From an uncultured Bacteroidota bacterium (GTDB taxonomy: Bacteria; Bacteroidota; Bacteroidia; Chitinophagales; Chitinophagaceae): 64,000 bases of DNA. The stretch spans positions 1-64,000 of the forward strand of contig CAIMDZ010000012.1 of the NCBI GenBank assembly GCA_903839875.1. The letters are read 5' to 3'. The notes beneath the pieces are model-generated. The model was not told the origin of the DNA. It made no database searches and was given only the letters and a program-made list of their open reading frames with translations. The first letter of the stretch is position 1, and the number at the start of each line of letters is the position of its first letter. The translations under genes and the position numbers were made by a program. Positions 19,988 through 29,828 of the stretch are shown here, in pieces.

Positions 19988-20016
19988 ATCCCCCCGGAAT
20001 AGCATCCGGGGGGAGT
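19988..20016 (-). terminator. rpsT terminator
   Basis: CCCCCCGGaatagcatCCGGGGGG, with T-rich tract on the minus-strand side. Confidence 0.75.
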
Positions 20017-20039
20017 AAATAAGGTACTACTATCAATAA

Positions 20040-20294
20040 TTAAGCCAGAGCGTTGATCCTCTTTACTATACCGGATTTGATGTTGCCTGCTTTATTTTTA
20101 TGAATAACATTACGTTTTGCAAGTCTGTCAATCATGGAAATAACTTTTGTCAGATCATCTTTAGCGGTTGCTTTCTCAGTAACTGCCAATAGGTTACGTA
20201 TTGCATTACGGGTTGTTTTACCGTAATAACGGTTACGGTCACGGCGTTTTTCACTCTGACGGATATCTTTTTTCGTTGCTTTATGGTTTGCCAT
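20040..20294 (-). CDS. rpsT: 30S ribosomal protein S20
   Basis: MANHKATKKDIRQSEKRRDRNRYYGKTTRNAIRNLL; IHKNKAGNIKSGIVKRINAL. Confidence 0.96.
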   Translation of the reverse strand: MANHKATKKDIRQSEKRRDRNRYYGKTTRNAIRNLLAVTEKATAKDDLTKVISMIDRLAKRNVIHKNKAGNIKSGIVKRINALA

Positions 20295-20481
20295 TAAAAT
20301 TTATGTTTTTTTAAGGACTGCAAAGGTAATTTAAAAAATTATAAATAAAAAATAAAAAATAAAAAATATCAGCGGAAAATCGCTCCATCTGTTTTGCATT
20401 CACGCTCGTTTACGTTACACCTCCCTCTGCCAGTGACATGTTATACAGCCTATTGATGATTAGGCGCTTCCAAATTATTAA

Positions 20482-20644
20482 TTATACTGCAAACTGGTTA
20501 GGTGGAAGCTTTTACATTATAAGGGCTTTGCGAGCTTGGTAACCAAAAATATGTTTATTATTAACTAACTATTACTATTACTCGCTTCTTTGTGCCTTTG
20601 CGAGAAACATTTTTTCGCACGGGTTCATGCCGCGTGAGGTATTA
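20482..20644 (+). repeat. TTATACT-ended dispersed repeat
   Basis: TTATACTGCAAAC ... GCTTTGCGAGCTT ... CTTTGTGCCTTTGCG ... GCCGCGTGAGGTATTA. Confidence 0.7.
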
Positions 20645-20743
20645 GTTCACAAATAGGATTGTCATTTTCAAAGAAATATTGCGCGCAAATAAGCTACTCC
20701 CCGGGAGTGAACGCAAGTGAAGGAGCGCACTCGCGGGGTGAGG

Positions 20744-21871
20744 CTACTTATTGGCCGAATACATCTCCTTCGACCTCTTGGTAATCACATCCTTTTTCTT
20801 CAGGAAATCATCCATTTTGTCCTTTGGCAGCCTCAGGTTGTAGAATGGAGTAGGGTAGGTTTTGTATACAAACATATCATAGTCGGCATTCCAGCGGGCA
20901 AGTAACCTTTTATCTGCATTTATTTCCTGGGCCAGTAGGTCTAACTGCACCGGTTCGGTGATGCGGACTATGCACATATTCTTCAGTTCCTCATCTGAAT
21001 AGGGGGCTTTCTTATATGGGGTAACAACTGCACCTGGCTTGCCGGGTCCGCCTTTTACAACTGCCAGAATAATATCCTCTTCCTTACCAAACTTAAAGTC
21101 AACCGGTAAGCTGCCCAGGCTGATGAACTTGCTCATGTTTTCAAAAATACTGGCAGTAGCAATGAAAGCCAGTACGTGGCCCTGAGTTTCGCGGGGCAGG
21201 TATTCTTTTATATCCCAGAAGTTGTGGCTGCCGGTGCGCTCAATGGCGTTGAATACCGGGGTAGGACCGCTGTTGTATGCCGCTATTACCAGCAGCCAGT
21301 CGTTTAGCTGACTATACAATATTTCAAGATATTTTGCAGCGGCTACAGTTGATTTGTTCAGGTCCCTGCGTTCGTCGTGCCTGCGGGTAACAGACAGGCC
21401 CATGTTCATGGCAGTAGGCGCCATAAACTGCCACGGACCAACAGCGCCCACCGGAGAAACCGCATTGTTATTTAATGCTGATTCTATCACCGCCAGGTAC
21501 TTCAGTTCCTTGGGCATATGCCTCCGCTTCAGTTCATCATCTATTATCGTGAATGGACTGGCGCTGCGACCCTGAACTATAGTAAGGGAATTGTAATGTA
21601 ACTCAAGGTATTTGCGGACAAAATCATTTACAAAATCATTCTTTTCACCAAAGTAGGACTTCTCGCCGGCCAGCGGCACATGTGCGTAACCCCTGGATGG
21701 ATCGGTCACAGCACCAGCCACATTCCCTTTTCCCATCACATTTGCCACATTTTTAACATTTCCTGCATCCCTGATAGTATCCTTCTTCGCAATAAGTGCT
21801 GGCTGCTGCGCATGCAGTGGCGAAACAGCGAGTGTAATGGCAATAAAAAAAGCAATGGTTTTTAACTGCAT
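20744..21871 (-). CDS. Lytic transglycosylase domain-containing protein (MltD-like)
   Basis: YLAVIESALNNNAVSPVGAVGPWQFMAPTAMNMGL...RRDLNKSTVAAAKYLEILY; WLLVIAAYNSGP. Confidence 0.92.
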   Translation of the reverse strand: MQLKTIAFFIAITLAVSPLHAQQPALIAKKDTIRDAGNVKNVANVMGKGNVAGAVTDPSRGYAHVPLAGEKSYFGEKNDFVNDFVRKYLELHYNSLTIVQGRSASPFTIIDDELKRRHMPKELKYLAVIESALNNNAVSPVGAVGPWQFMAPTAMNMGLSVTRRHDERRDLNKSTVAAAKYLEILYSQLNDWLLVIAAYNSGPTPVFNAIERTGSHNFWDIKEYLPRETQGHVLAFIATASIFENMSKFISLGSLPVDFKFGKEEDIILAVVKGGPGKPGAVVTPYKKAPYSDEELKNMCIVRITEPVQLDLLAQEINADKRLLARWNADYDMFVYKTYPTPFYNLRLPKDKMDDFLKKKDVITKRSKEMYSANK

Positions 21872-21959
21872 AATAATAGCGGATATAAAAAGGTTAATGA
21901 ATAACCCAGTTAATTATAAAATAATAGATAGCAGTTGAATTGAGTAGTACTAATACCGC

Positions 21960-22211
21960 TTAGGCATTATTTACAGGCGTATTGGTTGTAGGAGCCTGAA
22001 TCTTGTCTTTCTCCTTTGAGCCATTCTCAATTTCATTTTTTATCCCGTCCTTAGCTTCATTAAATTCACGGATGCCTTTACCAAGGCCTTTTGCGAGTTC
22101 AGGTATCTTTTTACCACCAAACAGGACAACGATGATCAATAAGGTGATGATCAATTCGCCGGCATTTGGCATACCAATCAGAAATTGCGGACTGAAATGA
22201 AAAATTGACAT
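21960..22211 (-). CDS. tatA: Twin-arginine translocase subunit TatA/TatE
   Basis: [38 protein letters not shown]. Confidence 0.95.
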   Translation of the reverse strand: MSIFHFSPQFLIGMPNAGELIITLLIIVVLFGGKKIPELAKGLGKGIREFNEAKDGIKNEIENGSKEKDKIQAPTTNTPVNNA

Positions 22212-22360
22212 GTTAGAAAAAGTTTTTAAAGATTATTAATTAGTAATTGATAGAGGTCTAGGCAAAGATAAGAAATTCCGGTCAAAAAGCCCAAAGAAAT
22301 TTTTGTATGGGGGGAATGGGGGTAATGTTGGGGAGTATAGCTCGTTGGCAGTTGTTTCAG

Positions 22361-22418
22361 TTATACTGCAAACGGGATAAGCCTGCCTACCGGCAGGCTT
22401 ATCCCGCGTGAAGTATAA
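22361..22418. repeat. 58-bp minimal TTATACT-ended element forming a 15-bp perfect hairpin
   Basis: TTATACTgcaaaCGGGATAAGCCTGCCtaccGGCAGGCTTATCCCGcgtgaAGTATAA. Confidence 0.88.
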
Positions 22419-22703
22419 GTGCATGAAATTGTGCCACAAGTTGTATATTATGTATGTGGCAGAGTGGCTATTACCGTATTTCAGGACAAAACGAGCGGTT
22501 CTGATGGTGGGAGCCAGAAATAAAAGGAGCTGTTCAGCCATTCAGCTTCATCAAAATGAAGACGTTAGCAGAAAGGGTTTAATTGATAGTTCGCAATGAC
22601 CCTTCGGAACATCGCGAACTACGGGGAATTTATGAGCGCTATTACAAATAGCAAGCCATAACCATCAGTCAGATAGCTTACATAAAGTAAAATGTGCGGT
22701 ACA

Positions 22704-22895
22704 CTAAACTACTTTAACGTTCACTGCATTTAATCCTTTAGGACTATTTTCTACATCGTAACTAACCTTATCACCGTCATGAATTTCTTCCTTAAGAGCG
22801 GAGACGTGAACAAACAGATCTTTACTTCCATCACTAGGCGTAATAAACCCAAATCCTTTACTATTATTGAAAAACTTTACCGTACCAGTTGCCAT
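22704..22895 (-). CDS. Cold-shock protein
   Basis: MATGTVKFFNNSKGFGFITPSDGSKDLFVHVSAL. Confidence 0.97.
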   Translation of the reverse strand: MATGTVKFFNNSKGFGFITPSDGSKDLFVHVSALKEEIHDGDKVSYDVENSPKGLNAVNVKVV

Positions 22896-23118
22896 TTTGA
22901 TTAAATTGAGAATAAATAATAACTAAAAATACGATAAAATTTTTAACACGAAGTCTTTTTTTTCAAATGACGCTATAATATGTCGGATGGGTTCTGTATT
23001 TACGTACACCGGGGGGCGGAAAATTGAGAGCGGATGTGCGGAACGGAGAGCGGAACAGGGTTGGCGGCAAGCGGCGGGAACAGGCGTAATGGAACACTAC
23101 GGTCAACTCAATGATCGG

Positions 23119-24003
23119 TTACTCACTCACCCATGTCGGCATGTAATTGCTGTTTCTTTTATTAGTAATATAGGTTTTCTCCCCGGTTTCGATGTTTATC
23201 ATTGTAATCTTCCAATTTTTGGTTTCTGTTTTCAGACAACTGCAAACAATGTATTTTGGGTTGTCAGTCCAGCACATATCGTCGCAATGATCTATGAAAT
23301 TTTGGATTTTCGAATTCTTAAAGTCAACTATAAATATCCCAAATTTGCTTCCAAACTGGGCCTGGTAAGCATATCGTTTTCCGTCGGGCGCCAGGGCAGG
23401 AAATCTGGCAACAGTGTCTTTGCTATGGTTGGATAGCTTTTGTTCGGTTCCTTTATTTAAGTCGCGCGCCCAAATATTGTAATCTCTTGTAAATAACATT
23501 GTTTGATTATCATATGACCAGCATGGATGCCGCGCATCGGTGATTAGTTCATGATTGTTTTTCCCGTTGCTGTCTATAACCCATATATCGTTCGCATTTT
23601 TACCGGGGTAATTTTCATAGGCGATCAGCTTGCCGTCATGACTCCATTTGGGATTGCAGACAAGCTTGTTTTCGATAAGGGGTTTCGGTTGTCCGCCGTT
23701 AGTGCCGGTAATCAGGAGGCTTGCCCTCTGGCTTTTTTTATCCTCGGCCTGGCGGTAAACAATTCTGTTATGAAAGACACTTGGTATGTCTTTGTCTTTA
23801 TTATTGAGAGTGGTTATTATTCGCTCACCTGGGCCGTCGCTGTTGATAGCATACAATTCAGTGCGGCTGGTATCATTTACCCTTGAAGAAAAGATGATAC
23901 GCCCCTTGGGTACCTGCCCGAATAATGAATAAGACGATGTCAGGTAAAGGAGCGATGCAAAAATTAATTTGATGTTCATTTTTGGGAATTTAGCTGGTAA
24001 CAT
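23119..24003 (-). CDS. TolB-like PD40/WD40 beta-propeller protein
   Basis: Repeated CNPKWSHDGKLIAYENY, PCWSYDNQTMLFTRD, FPALAPDGKRYAYQAQ motifs. Confidence 0.85.
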   Translation of the reverse strand: MLPAKFPKMNIKLIFASLLYLTSSYSLFGQVPKGRIIFSSRVNDTSRTELYAINSDGPGERIITTLNNKDKDIPSVFHNRIVYRQAEDKKSQRASLLITGTNGGQPKPLIENKLVCNPKWSHDGKLIAYENYPGKNANDIWVIDSNGKNNHELITDARHPCWSYDNQTMLFTRDYNIWARDLNKGTEQKLSNHSKDTVARFPALAPDGKRYAYQAQFGSKFGIFIVDFKNSKIQNFIDHCDDMCWTDNPKYIVCSCLKTETKNWKITMINIETGEKTYITNKRNSNYMPTWVSE

Positions 24004-24075
24004 CGTTAATAAATACTATACAATAATACGAAAAATGGCATGATTGAGAGTGGGGGGCATTTGTGGGCCGTTGGC

Positions 24076-25301
24076 TTATTTTTCGTGTGATTTAGATAAT
24101 CTATACAACAAATACCCTCCATAAACAATTGTAAGGGTATACCAAATCGCTATCACCTTTGATGCATAAATGATCTTGTAGTGCACGATGGGTAAATAGC
24201 CATCGGGGTAGGAAAAAGCTTTATCGAGACTGAGGAGATAGGGGATGGATGCGAGCGCGAAGAGCCAGTAATTCTTTGACACAACTCCGTAGAAAAAGAA
24301 GAAGATAATAATAGGGTGGGCGTATCGCTCGTGCATCTGGGTATTGAAGTAAAAGAAACAAAGGCACAGCATTCCTGTACAGAGAAACAAGAGCCGGTAG
24401 GCTGCTTCATCAAAAGGTAGTTTGTGTTTTCGCAACTGCCATAATTTCTTTAATACCGGTGTGAGCACTGCAATGCCTGCTGTTGCAAACAATACCAATC
24501 CCCAAACGTGATAAGAAACAAGAATGAACTTATCTGTATCGTTTATCAGGTATGGTTCGGAACGGGAAACAAGGTACCAGAAGTTGAATGCCGAGATGGA
24601 AAGGTTGTGGTACAAGCCCACTGAGTTGAGCCCATGTTGCAGCAATATATATCTAAACCACCATTGTTCATGAACGGCAGTAATATCAATACCTGCAGAA
24701 CCACTGCTGCGCCAATAGTTATTGCCAGCATTTTGAAATTCCGGATATTGTATGCCAAAACAAAAACCACAACCGGCAGGAATACGATTGCCTGCTGCTT
24801 GGTATTGAGCGCCAGCACAAATAGCATCATGCCAATGACAGGGTAAACAACTGAGGTAACAATAGCCAGGAAAGCAAGGTTGGTGTATATGCTGTCTATC
24901 TGGCCCCAGATCATGGAGTTGAAGACGTAAGCAATGTTCAGCAACAGAAACAGGTAGGGTATTTTGAATTGCAGCAATCGCTGCCTGAATGCACAAAGCA
25001 CAACAACAGGGAGAAAATCAAAGATCACAAACAGTATCTTAATGCTGTTGATATTATGAATGATGTTAGCCTCAGATCCTTGCAGCAGGTCGAATAGGTA
25101 AAGACCGTATGCAAAGACAGGGAAGTAATTGATAGGAGAGGAAAGAGAATAAGTATTGCTCAGCCCATGCCGGTGGATATACAGCGCCCACTCCCGCCAG
25201 AAACCCATATCATACTCCATAGATACCCGTGGTAACAGGAACAGGTATAATACGAACAGTATCAACAGTTCGATACGTATTTTGGTCAGACCGTTATTCA
25301 T
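24076..25301 (-). pseudogene. Multi-TM glycosyltransferase-like membrane protein split by a frameshift near 24640-24660
   Basis: ORF 24546-25301 reads to ...LPFMNNGGLDI and ORF 24076-24996 continues with LLQHGLNSVGLYHNLSISAFNFWYLV; shift falls in a TATATAT tract, removal of one AT restores the frame. Confidence 0.75.
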
Positions 25302-25419
25302 TAGCTAATTCAAAAGTAAAAAGTTGAAGGGTAAAAGTGTAATTTGGTAATTAAACACTGGCTTTTTTTAGCTGTATTCCATAGTGATAATATTGTAATA
25401 AGTATGGACAAACAATGTA

Positions 25420-25452
25420 AGATGTGCCACACCTCTGAGGTGTGGCACATCT
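25420..25452. repeat. 33-bp inverted repeat (16-bp arms, 1-nt centre)
   Basis: AGATGTGCCACACCTC-T-GAGGTGTGGCACATCT. Confidence 0.95.
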
Positions 25453-25562
25453 GCAGACCGGCCGGCGACATCAAAAAAAACAACTTTCGGGGTAGGGGGG
25501 CATTTTTTTGTAGATTGAATATTGTGTCACCCGAACCTATGCGAATGCATCCTCTTGGGAAT

Positions 25563-25713
25563 GGCCAATGTCATTTAGTTAAGCAAGCCCGAAGGGCTTT
25601 CCCGTGAATAGCCGTGGGTGAAACCCACGGAAAAACAACAACATGAGTTAACCCTGAAAGGGTTGTGTGTGGTATGGGAAATACTGAAAACGCTTAACTA
25701 AATGAAATTGACC
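25563..25713 (+). repeat. 151-bp MITE-like element: 22-bp terminal inverted repeats enclosing three GAA-loop hairpins
   Basis: GGCCAATGTCATTTAGTTAAGC ... GCTTAACTAAATGAAATTGACC (20/22 complementary); AAGCCC-GAA-GGGCTT, CCGTGGGT-GAA-ACCCACGG, AACCCT-GAA-AGGGTT. Confidence 0.88.
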
Positions 25714-25838
25714 TAAAGACCGGGGCTACTGACATTTTACATTTGACCTGAAAGCTAAATATGTAGTAGTATGTGACAAGTGTTTTTTAATACGGGGCTT
25801 CGTGTTATATTTACTCATTACTTTTTACTTTTGACTTC

Positions 25839-28091
25839 ATGGCCAAGAAACCGAACAACAGACCATTACCCCAGGCAGCGCCGGTGCGGCAGCCTGTGGT
25901 GAATAAACCTGTAAAAAAAGAAACTACTATAAACTGGTTTTCTGTAAGGAACCTGTGTATTGCTCTTGCTGTAATTGCCTGTGCGCTGTATGTAAATACA
26001 TTGCAAAACGGATACATACTGGATGATACGATGGTGATAAAGGAGAATTTGATTGTGCAACAGGGAATAAAGGGGATACCGGAGTTATTCCTTACTCCCC
26101 ACATGAGGGGCTATATGGCGATACCGAATGACCTTTACAGGCCTTTGAGCCTTGTGATGTTTGCTGTCGAGGTGCAGTTCTTCGGGCTGAACCCGTTTGT
26201 GGGGCATTTGTTCAATGTGCTGACTTTTATGGGGTGTGTGCTGATGCTTTTCCTGTTCCTGAATAAACTGTTTGAGGGTAAGAAAACTGCTATCGCGTTT
26301 ATTGCAGCGCTGGTATTTGCGCTGCACCCCATACATACCGAGGTGGTGGCCAATATCAAGAGCCGGGATGAACTGCTGTGTTATTTCTTTGGGTTTTTGT
26401 CGCTGAACCTGTTCATGTATTATATGAAGAGCGGGAAAATGTGGCAATTGTTGCTGGGGGCATTTGCCTTGTACCTGTCGTATATATCAAAGGAGACAGT
26501 GATAGCATTTGTGGCGATTATTCCGCTGATCTTTTTCTTTTATTACAATGAAGATAAAAAACGAGCGGCGTTTATTACGGGTGGCATGGGAGTAGCTACA
26601 CTGGTATTTATGGTGGTACGTTACCTGGTGCTGGCACATTATAATGCGAACCAGCGGGGAGCGCCTGTTGACTTTATAGATAATGCACTGAGCCAGGCGC
26701 CATCGGCAGGTGAGCGGATAGCTACTGAGTTGTTTATTATAGGCAAGTACCTGGTACTTATGATTGTGCCTTATCCCTTGCTGAGCAACTATTCATTCAG
26801 GAGTATTCCTTTTGTGGGATTCGGTGATTACAGGGTATTGCTGTCATTAGCTGCCTATGCAGGACTTATAGTAATAGCTATAATGAGGTTTATCAAGAAT
26901 AAAAAGGACCCATGGGTTTTTGCGATAGTTTTTTACTTAGGAACCCTGGCATTGTTCTCCAACTTTCCGTTTCTTATGGGAGCGGAGATGGCTGAGCGTT
27001 TTGCCTTCTTTGCCTCTACCGGGGTATGTATAGCAGTGGCGCTGGCCATTGAACAGTTTATACTGAAAGCCCGGGCACAGGATGTGAACAGCCTGAAAAG
27101 CGGGAAGGTGATGATGATAATGATACCGCTTATGCTGATCTTCGGGGGAATGACAATAGCACGTAATGCAGACTGGAAAGATCAGTATACACTGTATAAA
27201 ACCGACCTTGAAAAATCACCGAATGACAGCAGGCTGTACCAATACCTGGCCACTGCAATGGCGGAGGATCTTTACCCCACGGAACCAGACAGCAACAAGC
27301 GAAAATCAATGGACCTGGAATGTGTGGGATACCTGAAAAAGGCGCTGGAGATATACCCGGATTTTGCCGAGTCGCATGTGGAACTGGGGAGGCTGTATGA
27401 ACGGGCAAGAATGTATGTGGCAGCGTATAAGGAGGATAGCACGGCGCTGGCATTAAAGCCGTTTAATGCTACCGGGAATAATAATATGGGTAGCGTATTG
27501 ATAACAACCGGCAGGTACCGGGAGGCAATACCTTATCTGAAAAAATCGGTTGAGGGGAATCCCAATTTTAAGTTTGTTTATCTGAACCTGGCCCGCAGTT
27601 ACAAGCAACTCAAGGTGTATGATTCTGCTGCGACGAACTACAGGATGATGCTTATGTTTGACCCCAATTATGCAGATGGGATAAAGGAACTGGCGACTGT
27701 ATATTTTGTGATGCAAAAATTCGATTCTGCGGCTATTTACTTCAGGCAGGTCACGAACCTGGCGCCAAATGACCCGGATGCATTTAATAACCTGGGAGCA
27801 GTCTATCTTAACGGCAGAAAATATGACCTTGCAATCGGGCCATTTACGAAAGCGATTTCTTTAAATCCTAACTACATTATGGCTTATTCCAACCTGGGAA
27901 GAACTTATTTTATGATGGGGCGGTATGCAGATGCAATTGATATTATCAAAAAAGGAATGGGGGTAAATCCCAAATACACCAGCGATATTCAGAACATAGC
28001 GATATCCTATCAGAAAATGGGTAAAATGGATGAGGCAAGGCAGTATGAAGCAATGGCCCGGCAGGTAAATCCGAATTTTAAGCTGGAATAG
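25839..28091 (+). CDS. Membrane glycosyltransferase (TMTC/PMT-like) fused to C-terminal TPR repeats
   Basis: Multi-TM N-terminus with NGYILDDTMVI...ALHPIHTEVVANIKSRDELL; many TPR units at C-terminus. Confidence 0.88.
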   Translation: MAKKPNNRPLPQAAPVRQPVVNKPVKKETTINWFSVRNLCIALAVIACALYVNTLQNGYILDDTMVIKENLIVQQGIKGIPELFLTPHMRGYMAIPNDLYRPLSLVMFAVEVQFFGLNPFVGHLFNVLTFMGCVLMLFLFLNKLFEGKKTAIAFIAALVFALHPIHTEVVANIKSRDELLCYFFGFLSLNLFMYYMKSGKMWQLLLGAFALYLSYISKETVIAFVAIIPLIFFFYYNEDKKRAAFITGGMGVATLVFMVVRYLVLAHYNANQRGAPVDFIDNALSQAPSAGERIATELFIIGKYLVLMIVPYPLLSNYSFRSIPFVGFGDYRVLLSLAAYAGLIVIAIMRFIKNKKDPWVFAIVFYLGTLALFSNFPFLMGAEMAERFAFFASTGVCIAVALAIEQFILKARAQDVNSLKSGKVMMIMIPLMLIFGGMTIARNADWKDQYTLYKTDLEKSPNDSRLYQYLATAMAEDLYPTEPDSNKRKSMDLECVGYLKKALEIYPDFAESHVELGRLYERARMYVAAYKEDSTALALKPFNATGNNNMGSVLITTGRYREAIPYLKKSVEGNPNFKFVYLNLARSYKQLKVYDSAATNYRMMLMFDPNYADGIKELATVYFVMQKFDSAAIYFRQVTNLAPNDPDAFNNLGAVYLNGRKYDLAIGPFTKAISLNPNYIMAYSNLGRTYFMMGRYADAIDIIKKGMGVNPKYTSDIQNIAISYQKMGKMDEARQYEAMARQVNPNFKLE

Positions 28092-28320
28092 GGGTGAGAA
28101 AAAGTTTCACGCAAAGTCGCAAAATAGTTACCCTTTATAGTGTTTTTAAGGGCGCAAAAGTGTTATGTAAATCGCGATAAAATGGTCTCACGCAAAGGCG
28201 CAAAGGCGCAATTTTCCGTGATGTTAATTTATGGGCGCAAAGGTGATTTGTGAAAAATAACAGGCTAACAACCTATATTATAAATGGTATTAAGCATAAC
28301 TTTGTATAAGAATCATTTCT

Positions 28321-28536
28321 ATGAAAAATAAGTCAATAAAGCCTGTATTAGTCAATTATGGCGGCGCTGAAAAATCTAGCTTTGACATGACGCCTGAGGA
28401 ATTCAAAATAGCAAGTAATTCCATTTTTAACAGGGCAAAGGAAAAAGCATTCTCTAAGGGTTTGCCAATCTATTATGGCAAAAAAGGAAAAGTTATTGCA
28501 GAGTATGCAGATGGACATACTGAAATTGTCAGTTAA
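28321..28536 (+). CDS. Small antitoxin-like protein paired with zeta-like kinase
   Basis: 71 aa, TAATG overlap with next gene; TAACTTTG -7-like element at 28296-28303. Confidence 0.65.
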   Translation: MKNKSIKPVLVNYGGAEKSSFDMTPEEFKIASNSIFNRAKEKAFSKGLPIYYGKKGKVIAEYADGHTEIVS

Positions 28537-29204
28537 TGGGAACTTCAACACTATATGTGATTGCCGGTCCAAATGGTATCGGGAAAACGACTTCGACTTA
28601 TGATCTTGTACCAAAAACAATTCCAGTAATCAACTCGGATGAGATAGCTAAGCAGGTAAAACTTGCCGGAATAGCTGCTAACATTAATACCCAGGAGTTC
28701 AGTAACCGTGAGGCAGCAAGATTGGTCGAGGAAAACATTGACAAACATATTTCTTTTGGGATTGAAACAAATTTATGTGACTTAGAAACTTGGAAGTTCC
28801 TTATTGGCATTCAGAAAATAGGGTACACAATAAACTTAATTTTTCTTTCTACAGATAATATTGAGATACTTAACAAAAGGATAGAAGAACGGACGCAACG
28901 TGGGGAACATTTTGTTACGCCTGCGGTTGTTAAAGAAAGGTACATTGACTGCCTGAAGCTTTTAGATCATTATTTTAATATTCCTGATAAAATTCAACTA
29001 ATTGACAATACAGAGCGAACAATGGTCGTTCTTGAAAAGAATGCAAATCAAATCCATGTTGTTTTTGAACCTCTTCCTGATTGGGTGATAAAATATTCGG
29101 GTGGGCATTTCGCAGAAAAGGGAAAAGAGCCTTTAAAGGCTAAGGACTTGTCATCGCGTGAAGAAGTGAAAAAAATGTATGAAAATATTATAAAAAAGAA
29201 ATAA
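28536..29204 (+). CDS. Zeta-toxin-like P-loop kinase
   Basis: LYVIAGPNGIGKTTSTYDLVPKTIPVINSDEIAKQVK...FGIETNLCD...RIEERTQRGEHFVTPAVVKERY. Confidence 0.85.
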   Translation: MGTSTLYVIAGPNGIGKTTSTYDLVPKTIPVINSDEIAKQVKLAGIAANINTQEFSNREAARLVEENIDKHISFGIETNLCDLETWKFLIGIQKIGYTINLIFLSTDNIEILNKRIEERTQRGEHFVTPAVVKERYIDCLKLLDHYFNIPDKIQLIDNTERTMVVLEKNANQIHVVFEPLPDWVIKYSGGHFAEKGKEPLKAKDLSSREEVKKMYENIIKKK

Positions 29205-29209
29205 TTTTA

Positions 29210-29710
29210 TTGGAAAATATTCCAATGAGAAATATAAAGAGATTTTCGTTCTTCCTGATTTTCTCAGCCTTATTACAATCGTGCGATCTTTCGAAATATC
29301 CTATAGATGACCCTGCTATTGTAAAGATAGATACACGTCTTCTTGGCACATGGGCAGATCATAAAAATGACCTGTCGGAGACCTATACTCTTGCGAGGAA
29401 GGATGATTATCATTATGCGGTAACTATGAAATCGAAAAAGGACAAACCTTTGAAATGTGTCGGCTGGTTGTCGGATGTGGAGCACAAGATGTTTCTAAAC
29501 GTTTATTACAGGGATGATAAGGATACCGGTTATCAATTCTACAGAATTATTGACTTAAATGCTGTTAAGAAAAGTATAAGCATCGCAGTCGTAAAGGATA
29601 CTACTATGAAGTATCTGAATAGTACCGCAGAGATCAGGGAGCGGATAGCAAGCAACATAAATAATCCTGGGTTTTATGGGGATACTGGCCGTTTGTATAA
29701 AGTAAAATAA
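29210..29710 (+). CDS. Hypothetical lipoprotein
   Basis: MRNIKRFSFFLIFSALLQSCDLSK lipobox. Confidence 0.65.
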   Translation: MENIPMRNIKRFSFFLIFSALLQSCDLSKYPIDDPAIVKIDTRLLGTWADHKNDLSETYTLARKDDYHYAVTMKSKKDKPLKCVGWLSDVEHKMFLNVYYRDDKDTGYQFYRIIDLNAVKKSISIAVVKDTTMKYLNSTAEIRERIASNINNPGFYGDTGRLYKVK

Positions 29711-29775
29711 TCCGTGGAGTTATAGTGATAGCCAGGATTTCTCTGATTAAATTCAATAGCTACAGGCAAAAAAAA

Positions 29776-29808
29776 GAAGCAGGTCCATTTTATGTTTGAC
29801 CTGCTTCC
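29776..29808. terminator. Bidirectional terminator (clpB 3' end)
   Basis: GAAGCAGGTCcattttatgtttGACCTGCTTC. Confidence 0.75.
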
Positions 29809-29828
29809 TCTTGTTTCTTTGCCTTCGT

